Below the pieces are notes generated by a model that was not told the DNA's origin, ran no database searches, and saw only the letters and a list, made by a program, of their open reading frames with translations. A program made the position numbers and the translations under genes. 28,977 nucleotides of DNA, taken from positions 1-28,977 of the forward strand of contig CAJLWS010000004.1 in the NCBI GenBank assembly GCA_905210385.1, given 5' to 3'. Origin of the DNA: an uncultured Eubacteriales bacterium (GTDB taxonomy: Bacteria > Bacillota > Clostridia > Oscillospirales > Oscillospiraceae). Positions 7,242 to 15,255 of this stretch are shown piece after piece (the first letter of the stretch is position 1; each line of letters begins with the position of its first letter).

Positions 7242-9719
7242 ATGATTGTCAAAAAGCTGCACAGCGGCTGGCAAATGCGCATGGTTGGAGAAGAGGCACT
7301 ACGCAGCGCCGTCGTGCCGGGCAGCGTCTACCAAGACCTGCTCCGGAACGGCGGCATGGAGGATCCCTATTATCGGGATAACGAACTGCGGGCCCTGGCT
7401 GTGATGGATCATGATTTTGAATACGTTCTGCAGTTCTCCGTTCCGGAGGAAATGTGGGGCCAGGCAGAGATCCTGCTACGCTTTGACGGCATTGATACCG
7501 TCGCAGATCTGGAGCTCAATCACACTCCTCTGGGCCACGTGGAAAACATGCACCGCACCTGGGAGTTTCCGGTGAAGGGCCTGCTGCGACCTGGGAACAA
7601 TCTGCTGCGTGTAACCCTGCGCTCTCCCACCCAGTTCATCCGAAAAGCCAATGAGCGTGCCACCCTCAAGGGAACCACTGATGCCATAGAGGGCTTCCCC
7701 CATCTGCGCAAGGCACACTGTATGTTCGGTTGGGATTGGGGTCCTCGCCTGCCTGACGCAGGAATTTGGCGGGATGTGAGCCTGCTGGCCTACTCAACCG
7801 CACGGCTGGACAGCGTCTATATTACCCAGGAACACCTCGGTGATGCCGTCACGCTTCGCTTTCAAGTGCAGACCGAGCTGCCTGACTGCGCTGAGCTGTT
7901 AGATCTGGATGGGGACCGCGCCCGGGCCGCTGGCTTGCGCTGCCGGGTAACCGTCACAGATCCCGATAGCTGTCGTGTGGAAAGCAGTTCTGACCAGGTA
8001 TTTGCCTCCGGTCTTTCTATCCAAAACCCAAAGCTGTGGTGGCCCAATGGATACGGAGCCCAGCCCCTGTATCAGGTCCGTGTGGATCTGTTATCCGGGG
8101 AACAGGTGATCGACCGCTGGGAGCGTCGCATCGGCCTGCGCACCATGACCGTGTGCAGGGACCCGGATCAGTGGGGGGAGCAGTTCTGCCATATGGTCAA
8201 TGGCGTAAAAATCTTCGCCATGGGCGCGGATTATATCCCGGAGGACTGTCTCCTTGGCCGGGTGACCCCGGAGCGCACCCGGCGCCTGCTGGAACAGGCC
8301 AGGGATGCCAACTACAACTGCATCCGGGTGTGGGGAGGCGGGCACTACCCATCGGACGCCTTCTATGACGCCTGCGACGAATTGGGCCTGGTGGTATGGC
8401 AGGACTTCATGTTCGCCTGCGCCGTCTATGATTTGACGGAAGACTTCGAGGCCAATATCACCGCAGAAGCCATCGACAACATCAAGCGGATCCGCCACCA
8501 CGCCAGTCTGGGCCTGTGGTGCGGCAACAATGAGATGGAGATGTTTGTGGACTATGGCGTCTGGGTGGACCGGCCGAGCCAGAAGAGCGACTATGTCAAA
8601 ATGTATGAATACCTGCTGCCCAAGCTGTGCCGTCGATACGACCCCAATACGTTCTACTGGCCTGCCAGCCCCTCCTCCGGTGGAGCCTTTGACAAGCCCA
8701 ACGATGAGAACCGGGGCGACGCACACTATTGGGACGTGTGGCATGGGAACAAGCCCTTCACCGAGTACCGGAAGTTCCATTTCCGCTATGTGTCGGAGTT
8801 CGGCTTCCAGTCCTTCCCCGCCCTGAAAACCTGTGAGAGCTTCACCCTTCCAGAGGACCGGAATATCTTTTCCTATGTCATGGAGAAGCATCAACGCAAC
8901 GCCACCGCCAACGGCAAGATCATGAACTATCTGGAGCAGACCTTTCTCTATCCCAGCGACTTTGACACGACGCTTTACGCCTCCCAGCTGCTCCAAGCAG
9001 AGGCAATCCGCTATGGCATCGAGCATTTTCGCCGCAATCGGGGGCGGTGCATGGGAGCTATCGTCTGGCAGCTCAATGACTGCTGGCCGGTGGCCAGTTG
9101 GTCCTCCATCGACTATTACGGTCGGTGGAAGGCGCTTCATTACTATGAGAAGCGCTGTTTTGCCCCAATTCTTCTCTCATGTGAGGAGGAGGGCATTTTG
9201 ACCCAGGACCCGAATCCCAATGCCCAGCCCTACAAGGTGCGCAAAAGCATCCGTCTCAATGTGGCCAACGAGACACGCCAGGACATTCAGGTGACAGTCC
9301 GCTGGACCCTGCGTCGGGCAGACGGCAGTGTTAAAAGGGGCGGGGAGCAGGTTGTCTCCGTCCCGGCTCTTTCCGCCCGCTGGCTGGAGCGTGAGGATCT
9401 GGACGATGCGGACCTGTACCGGGACTATGTCAGCTTTGCCTGTCTTCGGAGCGGCGAGACCATATCTCAGGGAAGCGTGCTCTTCTGTCCCCATAAGCAG
9501 TTTCACTACCAGGATCCCTGTCTGTCTGTCCGCGCAGAGGGAAACGAAGTCGTGGTGTCTTCCCAGGCCTTTGCCAAAGCGGTGGAAATCCGCAATGAGA
9601 ACGAGGATCTTCTTCTGGAAGACAACTACTTCGACCTGAACGGCGGCGAACGACGGGTCAAGATCCTGCGGGGCAGTACCTCCGGTCTCAAGGTCCGGAG
9701 CGTGTATTCCATTCGGTAA
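7242..9719 (+). CDS. GH2 beta-mannosidase, intracellular
   Basis: An 825-residue glycoside hydrolase of family 2 with the layout of beta-mannosidases: jelly-roll N-terminal domain (about 1-185, MFGWDWGPRLPDAGIW), immunoglobulin-like domain, TIM barrel (from about 320; IRVWGGGHYPSDAFYDACDE), and C-terminal beta domains. The acid/base is Glu431 in WCGNNEMEMF and the nucleophile Glu519 in RYVSEFGFQS. No signal peptide is present, so it acts on imported mannosides. I start it at ATG 7242 (AGAAGGAGAG upstream, 22 bases after the kinase stop); the frame is open further upstream but overlaps the kinase gene. It releases D-mannose from the non-reducing end of beta-mannosides, feeding the isomerase and kinase. 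Last gene of the P2 operon. Confidence 0.92.
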   Translation: MIVKKLHSGWQMRMVGEEALRSAVVPGSVYQDLLRNGGMEDPYYRDNELRALAVMDHDFEYVLQFSVPEEMWGQAEILLRFDGIDTVADLELNHTPLGHVENMHRTWEFPVKGLLRPGNNLLRVTLRSPTQFIRKANERATLKGTTDAIEGFPHLRKAHCMFGWDWGPRLPDAGIWRDVSLLAYSTARLDSVYITQEHLGDAVTLRFQVQTELPDCAELLDLDGDRARAAGLRCRVTVTDPDSCRVESSSDQVFASGLSIQNPKLWWPNGYGAQPLYQVRVDLLSGEQVIDRWERRIGLRTMTVCRDPDQWGEQFCHMVNGVKIFAMGADYIPEDCLLGRVTPERTRRLLEQARDANYNCIRVWGGGHYPSDAFYDACDELGLVVWQDFMFACAVYDLTEDFEANITAEAIDNIKRIRHHASLGLWCGNNEMEMFVDYGVWVDRPSQKSDYVKMYEYLLPKLCRRYDPNTFYWPASPSSGGAFDKPNDENRGDAHYWDVWHGNKPFTEYRKFHFRYVSEFGFQSFPALKTCESFTLPEDRNIFSYVMEKHQRNATANGKIMNYLEQTFLYPSDFDTTLYASQLLQAEAIRYGIEHFRRNRGRCMGAIVWQLNDCWPVASWSSIDYYGRWKALHYYEKRCFAPILLSCEEEGILTQDPNPNAQPYKVRKSIRLNVANETRQDIQVTVRWTLRRADGSVKRGGEQVVSVPALSARWLEREDLDDADLYRDYVSFACLRSGETISQGSVLFCPHKQFHYQDPCLSVRAEGNEVVVSSQAFAKAVEIRNENEDLLLEDNYFDLNGGERRVKILRGSTSGLKVRSVYSIR

Positions 9720-9729
9720 TCCGCACAAC

Positions 9730-9774
9730 GAGTCAACCGCCTGCAAGGCTTGACACCTTGCAGGCGGTTGACTC
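9730..9774. terminator. Bidirectional hairpin terminator between convergent operons
   Basis: A perfect 19-base inverted repeat (9730-9748 and 9756-9774) with a 7-base loop lies between the mannosidase stop (9719) and the CoA transferase stop (9789). T-tracts are weak, but position and symmetry fit a shared terminator for the two converging operons. Confidence 0.82.
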
Positions 9775-9788
9775 ATTTCATTTCGTGC

Positions 9789-11093
9789 TCAAAGCATCCC
9801 CAGCTCCCTGGCCTCGTCGGTCAGCTGAGGCCGGAAGTCGGGGTGGGCCAGGCTGATGAGTGCCCGGGTCCGGTCCCGCATACACAGGGGCTTTAGATCT
9901 ACGCAGCCGTACTCCGTCACCACGTACTGTACGTCAGAGCGCGGCGTTGTCACCACGGTACCTGCGGGAAATCTCGACACAATCCGGCTGCTCCGTCCAC
10001 CCTTCCTGCTCTGTACTGTGGAGGTGACCGCAATGAAGGACTTACCTCCCCGGGACATCTGCGCGCCCCGGACAAAATCCACCTGTCCGCCGGTGGCACT
10101 ATACTGCCGCCCAGCGAAATTATCCGCATTCACCTGTCCGAACAGGTCGATGGACAGGGCCGTGTTCACCGAGATCATGTTGTCGTTCCGGGCAATGTTT
10201 ACTGGATCATTGACATGGGTGAATGGCATGTAGTACATCTGGGAATTGTGGTCAATGAACCGATAGAGCTCCTCGCTGCCAAAGGTAAAGCTGGCTACGG
10301 TCTTCCCCGGGTGCCAGGTTTTTCTGCTGTTGTTGATCACGCCCAGCTTCATCAGCTCCATAATGGAGTCCGTCATCAGCTCGCTGTGGGCTCCCAGGTC
10401 ATTTCGGTCCTTCAATCCATAACCCACCGCGTTGGCCACTCCCCCCAGTCCCAGCTGGATGCAGGCCCCATCGGGGATCTGCTCGATGATATGCTTGGAA
10501 ATGGTTTGAATGGTCTCGTCCACAGGGATTCCTGGATTTTCCGCCAAAGGGCGGTCTGCCCACACCACCGCATCTGCCTGGCTGATATGGATCAGGTTGT
10601 GCTCTCCAAAAACATAGGGAGCGTTGGTGTTGATCTGCAGGACAATCCGCTTGGCACTGCGCTGGATATAGGTATGCAGTGCCACACCGGAGGCTCCAAA
10701 GCTCATGTAGCCTTCCTCGTCCGGAAGGGATACCTCCAGAAAGGCGACGTCCGCCGGCGCTGTCTCCAGGCACCAGCGGTCCACCTGACTGAGATGGACG
10801 CTGGTGAAATCGGCCCTGCCTGCCTGATAACATTCCCGCTCCTTGGCTCCCATGAAATAGGTGTTCACCGTGAAGTCAGGGTTGTCCAGCAGTGGAAACT
10901 CCCCTGGCAGCATGGCGCCGCAAACCTCAAGGTGCTTTAACTCCCCTGCCCGATCCGCTAGCGCATCGCACAGCGCGTTGGCCATGCTGGTACATACTCC
11001 CGCAAAAACCCTGTCTCCATCCTGTACCATGGCAGCTGCTTGCGCCAAGGTTATGGTTTTCTCCCGAAACAGCGTCTCCAATTGCTCCGTCAT
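9789..11093 (-). CDS. Acyl-CoA:acetate/acetoacetate CoA transferase (4-hydroxybutyrate CoA transferase family)
   Basis: A 434-residue class I CoA transferase of the acetyl-CoA hydrolase/4-hydroxybutyrate CoA-transferase group. The glycine-rich CoA loop QLGLGGVANAVG (213-224) and the catalytic glutamate Glu238 in GAHSELMTD are present; Glu238 coincides with the active-site glutamate reported for clostridial 4-hydroxybutyrate CoA transferase. Length is normal for the family. Start ATG at 11093 is preceded by GAGAGGAAAG. It begins 21 bases after the BKACE2 stop and is last in the operon. In the proposed pathway it moves CoA between the acyl-CoA made by BKACE, acetoacetate and acetate, so that acetyl-CoA is regenerated (inference). 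Butyryl-CoA:acetate transfer is an alternative, given the likely butyrate-forming host. Confidence 0.9.
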   Translation of the reverse strand: MTEQLETLFREKTITLAQAAAMVQDGDRVFAGVCTSMANALCDALADRAGELKHLEVCGAMLPGEFPLLDNPDFTVNTYFMGAKERECYQAGRADFTSVHLSQVDRWCLETAPADVAFLEVSLPDEEGYMSFGASGVALHTYIQRSAKRIVLQINTNAPYVFGEHNLIHISQADAVVWADRPLAENPGIPVDETIQTISKHIIEQIPDGACIQLGLGGVANAVGYGLKDRNDLGAHSELMTDSIMELMKLGVINNSRKTWHPGKTVASFTFGSEELYRFIDHNSQMYYMPFTHVNDPVNIARNDNMISVNTALSIDLFGQVNADNFAGRQYSATGGQVDFVRGAQMSRGGKSFIAVTSTVQSRKGGRSSRIVSRFPAGTVVTTPRSDVQYVVTEYGCVDLKPLCMRDRTRALISLAHPDFRPQLTDEARELGML

Positions 11094-11114
11094 ATTCTTT
11101 CCTCTCTCCCGGTC

Positions 11115-11960
11115 TCAGTTCCGGGGTCTCAGTCCATAGATCTGCCGGGCCTCTTCCGGTGTGGCGGCCTCATAGCCCGCCTCTTCCAGCAGGCGCTTGG
11201 CCCGGGCCACAAATTGCGCGTTGGACTGGGCCAGCACTCCCTTGTGATACACGACATTGTCCTCCATGCCCACACGCAGATGGCCACCCAGGGCAATGGT
11301 CGTCAACATAACGGGCATGTGTCCCTTACCGATCCCGCAGGCCGCCCAAGTGCAGTTTTCCGGCAGCAGGCGGTGGAGATAGAGCAGGTGATCTAGGTCT
11401 ATCGTCATTCCACCAGGTGCCCCCAGCACAATCTGGAAGTGGCAGGGCGCTTTGAGTACGCCCTTCTTGATGTAGTACAATGCGTTGTACAGCATACCGG
11501 TGTCAAAGATCTCCAGCTCTGGCTTGATGCCCAGATCCTGACAGGCATATCCCAACTTCTCCAGGAATCGGGGGTGGTTTTCAAAAATGGCGTTGTTCTG
11601 CCAGTTCATAGAGCCGCAGTCGTAGGAGCACAGTTCCGGCCTCAGCTGCTGGAGGGGATAGATCCGCGCGTCATCATCCATGCCGCCCACCCCAGAGGTG
11701 GTCAAATTGATATTGATGTCGCATTCCTTGTTGGCCCGGATCAGCTCCACCACCTGCCGATACTTTTCAAAGTCCATGCAGGGCTTCCCCTCGTCATCCC
11801 GCACATGAATGTGGGCGACGGCCGCTCCAGCCTTCCAGCACTCAAAAACGCTCTGGGCAATCTCCTCCGGGTGGATCGGCACGTTGGGATTGTCCTCTTT
11901 GGTGGGCCAGGACCCGGTCACCGCAACGGTAATCACTCTCTTTTTGGTCAGGTCACTCAT
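11115..11960 (-). CDS. Beta-keto acid cleavage enzyme (BKACE, DUF849), copy 2
   Basis: A 281-residue paralogue of the BKACE at 347-1195 with the same signature: His50 and His52 (HIHVR), Arg229, Glu233 and Asp234 in GGHLRVGMEDN, and again Trp18 (GSWPTKE) where the lysine-fermentation enzyme has Glu14. Divergence from copy 1 is seen around the likely substrate pocket (TTSGVGGMDDD against TSSGSVDFSDE; LGAPGGMT against LGCAGGMA), so the two may handle related but different beta-keto acids. The ATG at 11960 has GAGGAGGT upstream. It lies 36 bases after the thiolase gene in the five-gene P3 operon. The reaction is firm at family level (beta-keto acid plus acetyl-CoA to acetoacetate plus acyl-CoA); the substrate is open. 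Confidence 0.93.
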   Translation of the reverse strand: MSDLTKKRVITVAVTGSWPTKEDNPNVPIHPEEIAQSVFECWKAGAAVAHIHVRDDEGKPCMDFEKYRQVVELIRANKECDININLTTSGVGGMDDDARIYPLQQLRPELCSYDCGSMNWQNNAIFENHPRFLEKLGYACQDLGIKPELEIFDTGMLYNALYYIKKGVLKAPCHFQIVLGAPGGMTIDLDHLLYLHRLLPENCTWAACGIGKGHMPVMLTTIALGGHLRVGMEDNVVYHKGVLAQSNAQFVARAKRLLEEAGYEAATPEEARQIYGLRPRN

Positions 11961-11996
11961 TAGAATACCTCCTCATGGCAATTATCTACATAGGCA

Positions 11997-13169
11997 CTAG
12001 GCACGTTCCAGCTCCCAAATACCGGCGGCACCCATGCCGCCTCCGATGCACATGGTCACCAGGGCGTACCGGCCTTTTATACGCCGCAGCTGGGACAGGG
12101 CTTTACAGGTCAACACGGTGCCGGTCGCTCCCATGGGGTGGCCCAGCGCCATCGCTCCGCCATTGGGGTTCACCTTGTCCATCGGCAGCTTCAGTTCCCG
12201 AATACAGGCCAGCGCCTGGGCAGCGAACGCCTCATTGAGCTCAATGACATCCATATCCGCTATCGTCAGTCCCGATTTAGCCATCACCAGGGGAACGGCG
12301 GCAATGGGTCCAATTCCCATGATTCCAGCCGGGACTCCGCGGACTGCGAAAGCTCGGAAAGCTGCAATGGGGGTGCAGCCCAGTTTTTCAGCGGTTTCTC
12401 GGGCCATAAGCACCGCGAAGGCGGCCCCGTCAGTCATCTGAGAGGAGGTAGCCGCTGTCACGCTTCCGCCTTCCAGGAAGCAGGGCTTGAGTCCCGCAAG
12501 GGTCTCCATCGTGGTATTGGGCCGGATCCCGTCATCCCTGCTCAGCACGGTCTCCTCCGCCCCGTTCCGAACTGTGATGGGTATGATCTCCTCATCAAAA
12601 TAGCCTGCCGCTTGGGCCGCAGCAGCCCGGCGGGGGCTCTCCACCGCCATGGCATCCATGTCCGCACGGGCAATGTGGAATTGCCTGGCCACATTTTCCG
12701 CCGTCATCCCCATGGAAAGATAGGCGTCCGGACACCGCTCCGTCAGCGCGGCATCCCAGTACTCTTTTGGAAGGCCCATGGCCATCCCTGTCATCTGTTC
12801 AATGCCTCCGGCCACCACGATATCCATCGCTCCGGACCGGATCGCGTTGGCTGCCGTTTCCAAGCTCTGTAGTCCAGAAGAACAGAACCGGTTCACCGTC
12901 TGTGCCGGCACCTCATCCGGCAGCCCCGCCCGCTGGGCAATGAGCCGGGCCACATTATAGCCCGTATTCTTTTCCGGCGTGGCACATCCTACCACGATGT
13001 CGTCGATCCTAGCCGGATCCAGCCCTGGCAGCCGGGCTAGCACGCCCCGAAGCGTTTGGGCTCCGTACTCCACCGGGTGGGTGCCGGCCAACCCTCCCTT
13101 GTTTGCCCGGGTCAGCGGAGAGCGCCCACAGGCCACGAGCACTGCGTCTCTTGCATTACACTGCTGCAT
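11997..13169 (-). CDS. Acetyl-CoA acyltransferase (thiolase)
   Basis: A 390-residue thiolase with all catalytic residues: Cys96 in NRFCSSGLQ, His344 in GHPMGATG and Cys374 in CIGGGMGAA. The NRFCSSGLQ form resembles 3-ketoacyl-CoA (FadA-like) thiolases, so it may accept longer 3-ketoacyl-CoAs as well as acetoacetyl-CoA. I start it at ATG 13169, 16 bases after the SDR stop, with GAAAGGGG as ribosome binding site; an earlier in-frame start would overlap the SDR gene. In the pathway it would split acetoacetyl-CoA (from BKACE-derived acetoacetate) into two acetyl-CoA. The reverse, condensing reaction toward butyrate is also possible. Confidence 0.93.
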   Translation of the reverse strand: MQQCNARDAVLVACGRSPLTRANKGGLAGTHPVEYGAQTLRGVLARLPGLDPARIDDIVVGCATPEKNTGYNVARLIAQRAGLPDEVPAQTVNRFCSSGLQSLETAANAIRSGAMDIVVAGGIEQMTGMAMGLPKEYWDAALTERCPDAYLSMGMTAENVARQFHIARADMDAMAVESPRRAAAAQAAGYFDEEIIPITVRNGAEETVLSRDDGIRPNTTMETLAGLKPCFLEGGSVTAATSSQMTDGAAFAVLMARETAEKLGCTPIAAFRAFAVRGVPAGIMGIGPIAAVPLVMAKSGLTIADMDVIELNEAFAAQALACIRELKLPMDKVNPNGGAMALGHPMGATGTVLTCKALSQLRRIKGRYALVTMCIGGGMGAAGIWELERA

Positions 13170-13185
13170 CCTGATCCCCTTTCTC

Positions 13186-13926
13186 TCAGAACCACCCGCC
13201 GGTGATCCGCACGCACTGTCCGCTGATATAGCCCGCTTCGTCACTGGCCAGGAAGGCCACCAGATTGGCCACTTCCTCCGGCTCCCCTATGCGCCGCATA
13301 GGAATCTGACTCAGGACGGCGTTCATGTTCTTCTCCGGCACCGTTTTGATAATATCGGTGTTGATCATGCCCGGGGCCACGCAGTTGGCGGTGATGTTGT
13401 ACCGTCCCAGCTCCAGGGCCAGGGTCTCGGTCATCGCCACAATGCCCGCCTTTGCCGCAGCATAGTTCAGCTGTCCCACATTGCCCCGGTAGGCCAGGGA
13501 GGACATGGAGACAATCCGGCCATAGCCCCGCGCCTTCATGTCGTTGACCACCTGCTGCACGCAGTAGAAGCTGCCATACAGACTGACCTTCACCGCCGCG
13601 TCAAACTGCTCTGCGGTCATTCTATAGGACATGGCGTCCCGGGTGATCCCAGCATTGTTGACCAGAATATCCACCCGGCCAAAGCATTCGTAAACCGTAC
13701 GGAACGCCTGTTCCACACTGTCATGATCCGCGACGTTGCAGACGATCGGCACCGCCCGGGTTCCACTGGGATCCAACCGGGCAGCGGTGGCGGCGAGGAC
13801 TTCTTCCTTCAGGTCCAGCATGGCCACAGCGTGAATCCCAGAATCTAAAAATTTCTTTGCAATCGCTTCACCCAATCCCTGGGCCGCTCCAGTTACAACG
13901 GCGATCTTCCCTTGAAAGTCCTGCAT
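13186..13926 (-). CDS. Short-chain dehydrogenase/reductase (FabG/PhaB-like)
   Basis: A 246-residue classical SDR. It shows the cofactor motif TGAAQGLG (12-19), NNAG (90-93), catalytic Ser142, Tyr155 and Lys159 (YAAAK), and PGMINTD. Asp38 at the end of the second strand (MLDLKEE) suggests NAD(H) in preference to NADP(H). The start has AGGAGG about 8 bases upstream and lies 38 bases after the dehydrogenase gene. Enzymes of this type reduce 3-ketoacyl thioesters to the (R)-3-hydroxy form, which is the isomer used by the MaoC hydratase at the left edge. Acetoacetyl-CoA reduction is a reasonable guess; oxidation of a free 3-hydroxy acid, feeding BKACE, is an alternative that the sequence does not exclude. 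It is not near fatty acid synthesis genes, so it is unlikely to be the housekeeping fabG. Confidence 0.9.
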   Translation of the reverse strand: MQDFQGKIAVVTGAAQGLGEAIAKKFLDSGIHAVAMLDLKEEVLAATAARLDPSGTRAVPIVCNVADHDSVEQAFRTVYECFGRVDILVNNAGITRDAMSYRMTAEQFDAAVKVSLYGSFYCVQQVVNDMKARGYGRIVSMSSLAYRGNVGQLNYAAAKAGIVAMTETLALELGRYNITANCVAPGMINTDIIKTVPEKNMNAVLSQIPMRRIGEPEEVANLVAFLASDEAGYISGQCVRITGGWF

Positions 13927-13964
13927 GATTTGGTTCCTCCTATTGAATTATTTTGATTTTCCAT

Positions 13965-15011
13965 TCAAATCGGCTCATATGGCGTAAACGTGAACCAGGA
14001 ATCGTCAAAGAATCTCAGATTATCCATGGACAGGGGCAGTTGTCCCCGCTCCACGCGTTGGACGATCTCCACCACGGTATTGTTGAAGGGAGTGGCAATA
14101 CCATGGGCCCGCCCAACCTGGGAGACATATCCGTTGATCATGGCCACTTCAGTCTTACGGCCATGCTCCAAGTCCTGAAGCATACTTGCCTTTCCCGGGA
14201 GCGCCATTTGATACATGTCATGGAACAGCTGCTGGCTGGCATTATACTCCTCCTGGTTCTTTAAGGAAAGGCTGTCAGGGGCAAATCCGTTGACCAGAAT
14301 CGGCATGGCATACCCCTCTGCCTCGCAGCAGGTCTTCACCTCTCGGGCCAAATAGCTCAGGCAGGCCCGCGCTCTATCATTGTCCAGCACCTCGCCAAAG
14401 GTGGCTCCGCAGGCGGCGGACATGCCGCTCATACATGCGTTGTTGATCAGCTTGGCCCACCGGGTAGCCATGAGTGTTGTGGACACCTGAGTGGGACCCA
14501 TGTGGTCCAGGATTGCCTTGACCGCTTGGATCCGGGCAGTCACCCGTCCATCCAGCTCTCCCACGTCAAAATACCAGTCCAGATGGGACAGATCCTGGGT
14601 CAACTCGGAGACGCCTGGTCCAACAAAGGTGGCTCCCCACAGCACAGTGCCGCCCACTGTCCGCTCCTTCCCCACACGGCTGGCCACATAGGGCTCCGGG
14701 ACCCCATTCTGTAAGGTACAAACCGTACTGTCCGGCCCCAGATGAGACAGCAGGTTGGACAGTACCACATCATTGGCAGTCTGCTTCGTGAAGAGGAAGA
14801 CCACATCGTAGATTCCCTCCATCTCCTCCGGCGTAACGGCGTTCACCGGCACTGTGAAGTCCACAGTCCCAACGATATGCGCTCCCTCCCGGTTCAGCGC
14901 ATCCACGTGCTCCCGGTAACTGTCTATCATATCTACCGGACAGCCATTTCGGGCCAAAAAAGCACCCAGTACCGTGCCCATCGCCCCACATCCCAAGATC
15001 GCAGTTCTCAA
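13965..15011 (-). CDS. Ketopantoate reductase-like dehydrogenase, copy 2
   Basis: A 348-residue paralogue of the protein at 2973-4019, exactly the same length. It has GCGAMGTVLGA (7-17), the shared GAHIVGTVDFTVPV and FLFTKQTAND segments, RWAKLINNACM with the family Lys, and SMLQDLEHGRKTEVAMINGYV. I place the start at TTG 15011 because AAGGAGG lies 8 bases upstream and because the protein then aligns with copy 1 from its first residue; the in-frame ATG at 15086 lies within the sigma-54 promoter region and cannot be on that transcript. First gene of the P3 operon with SDR, thiolase, BKACE2 and CoA transferase. As for copy 1, the likely job is hydroxy acid/keto acid redox in catabolism (inference). 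Confidence 0.9.
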   Translation of the reverse strand: MRTAILGCGAMGTVLGAFLARNGCPVDMIDSYREHVDALNREGAHIVGTVDFTVPVNAVTPEEMEGIYDVVFLFTKQTANDVVLSNLLSHLGPDSTVCTLQNGVPEPYVASRVGKERTVGGTVLWGATFVGPGVSELTQDLSHLDWYFDVGELDGRVTARIQAVKAILDHMGPTQVSTTLMATRWAKLINNACMSGMSAACGATFGEVLDNDRARACLSYLAREVKTCCEAEGYAMPILVNGFAPDSLSLKNQEEYNASQQLFHDMYQMALPGKASMLQDLEHGRKTEVAMINGYVSQVGRAHGIATPFNNTVVEIVQRVERGQLPLSMDNLRFFDDSWFTFTPYEPI

Positions 15012-15069
15012 TACGATCCCCTCCTTAGCAAATTCTTGCAGCGCGTTTTGTCCTGCTAACCTCATGTTT

Positions 15070-15085
15070 TGCAGGCCATGTGCCA
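15070..15085 (-). promoter_or_regulatory. Sigma-54 promoter (P3) for dehydrogenase2-SDR-thiolase-BKACE2-CoA transferase
   Basis: Reading leftward, TGGCACA-TGGC-CTGCA matches the consensus in the -24 box and keeps GC at -12 with exact spacing; CTGCA in place of TTGCA is the weakest point. Predicted start is near 15059, 48 bases ahead of the TTG start. Just upstream is an inverted repeat GCCAAC-N9-GTTGGC (15096-15116), a possible regulator site. Confidence 0.68.
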
Positions 15086-15189
15086 ACTTTTTCGTGCCAA
15101 CTTAGCCCACGTTGGCGGCGTTTCAGCCGGGATCCCACCTTTTCTGCATTCTCGAAAATCAAACTTTTCTTAAATTTGCATATTTTCTT

Positions 15190-15218
15190 TTGCAAAAACA
15201 AGAAGCTTCTGCTATACT
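15190..15218 (+). promoter_or_regulatory. Sigma-70-type promoter of R2 with palindrome in spacer
   Basis: TTGCAA (15190-15195), a 17-base spacer and TATACT (15213-15218) form a good housekeeping promoter ahead of R2. The spacer contains a perfect 10-base palindrome AGAAGCTTCT (15201-15210), placed as the R1 promoter palindrome is. It may serve autoregulation; the two palindromes differ in sequence. Confidence 0.7.
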
Positions 15219-15255
15219 GTCCATATATCATCCTTGGTTGGGAGGGGATGCGCGC

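Noticed and set aside
9730..9774. The 19-base perfect inverted repeat as a recombination or attachment site
   Set aside because: It lies between convergent stop codons with no integrase or mobile gene nearby; a terminator explains it.
347..11960. Lysine fermentation (3-keto-5-aminohexanoate) as the role of the BKACEs
   Set aside because: No lysine aminomutase, 3,5-diaminohexanoate dehydrogenase or 3-aminobutyryl-CoA lyase gene is present, and the amino-binding Glu is Trp in both copies.
2973..15011. Pantothenate biosynthesis as the role of the two ketopantoate-reductase-like genes
   Set aside because: No panB, panC or panD nearby, two copies, and both lie in sigma-54 operons with degradative enzymes.
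15093..15099. A second TGGCACG on the minus strand just upstream of P3
   Set aside because: It has no GC at the -12 spacing (the downstream bases read AGTTG), so it is not a complete sigma-54 promoter; the P3 call uses the site at 15070-15085.
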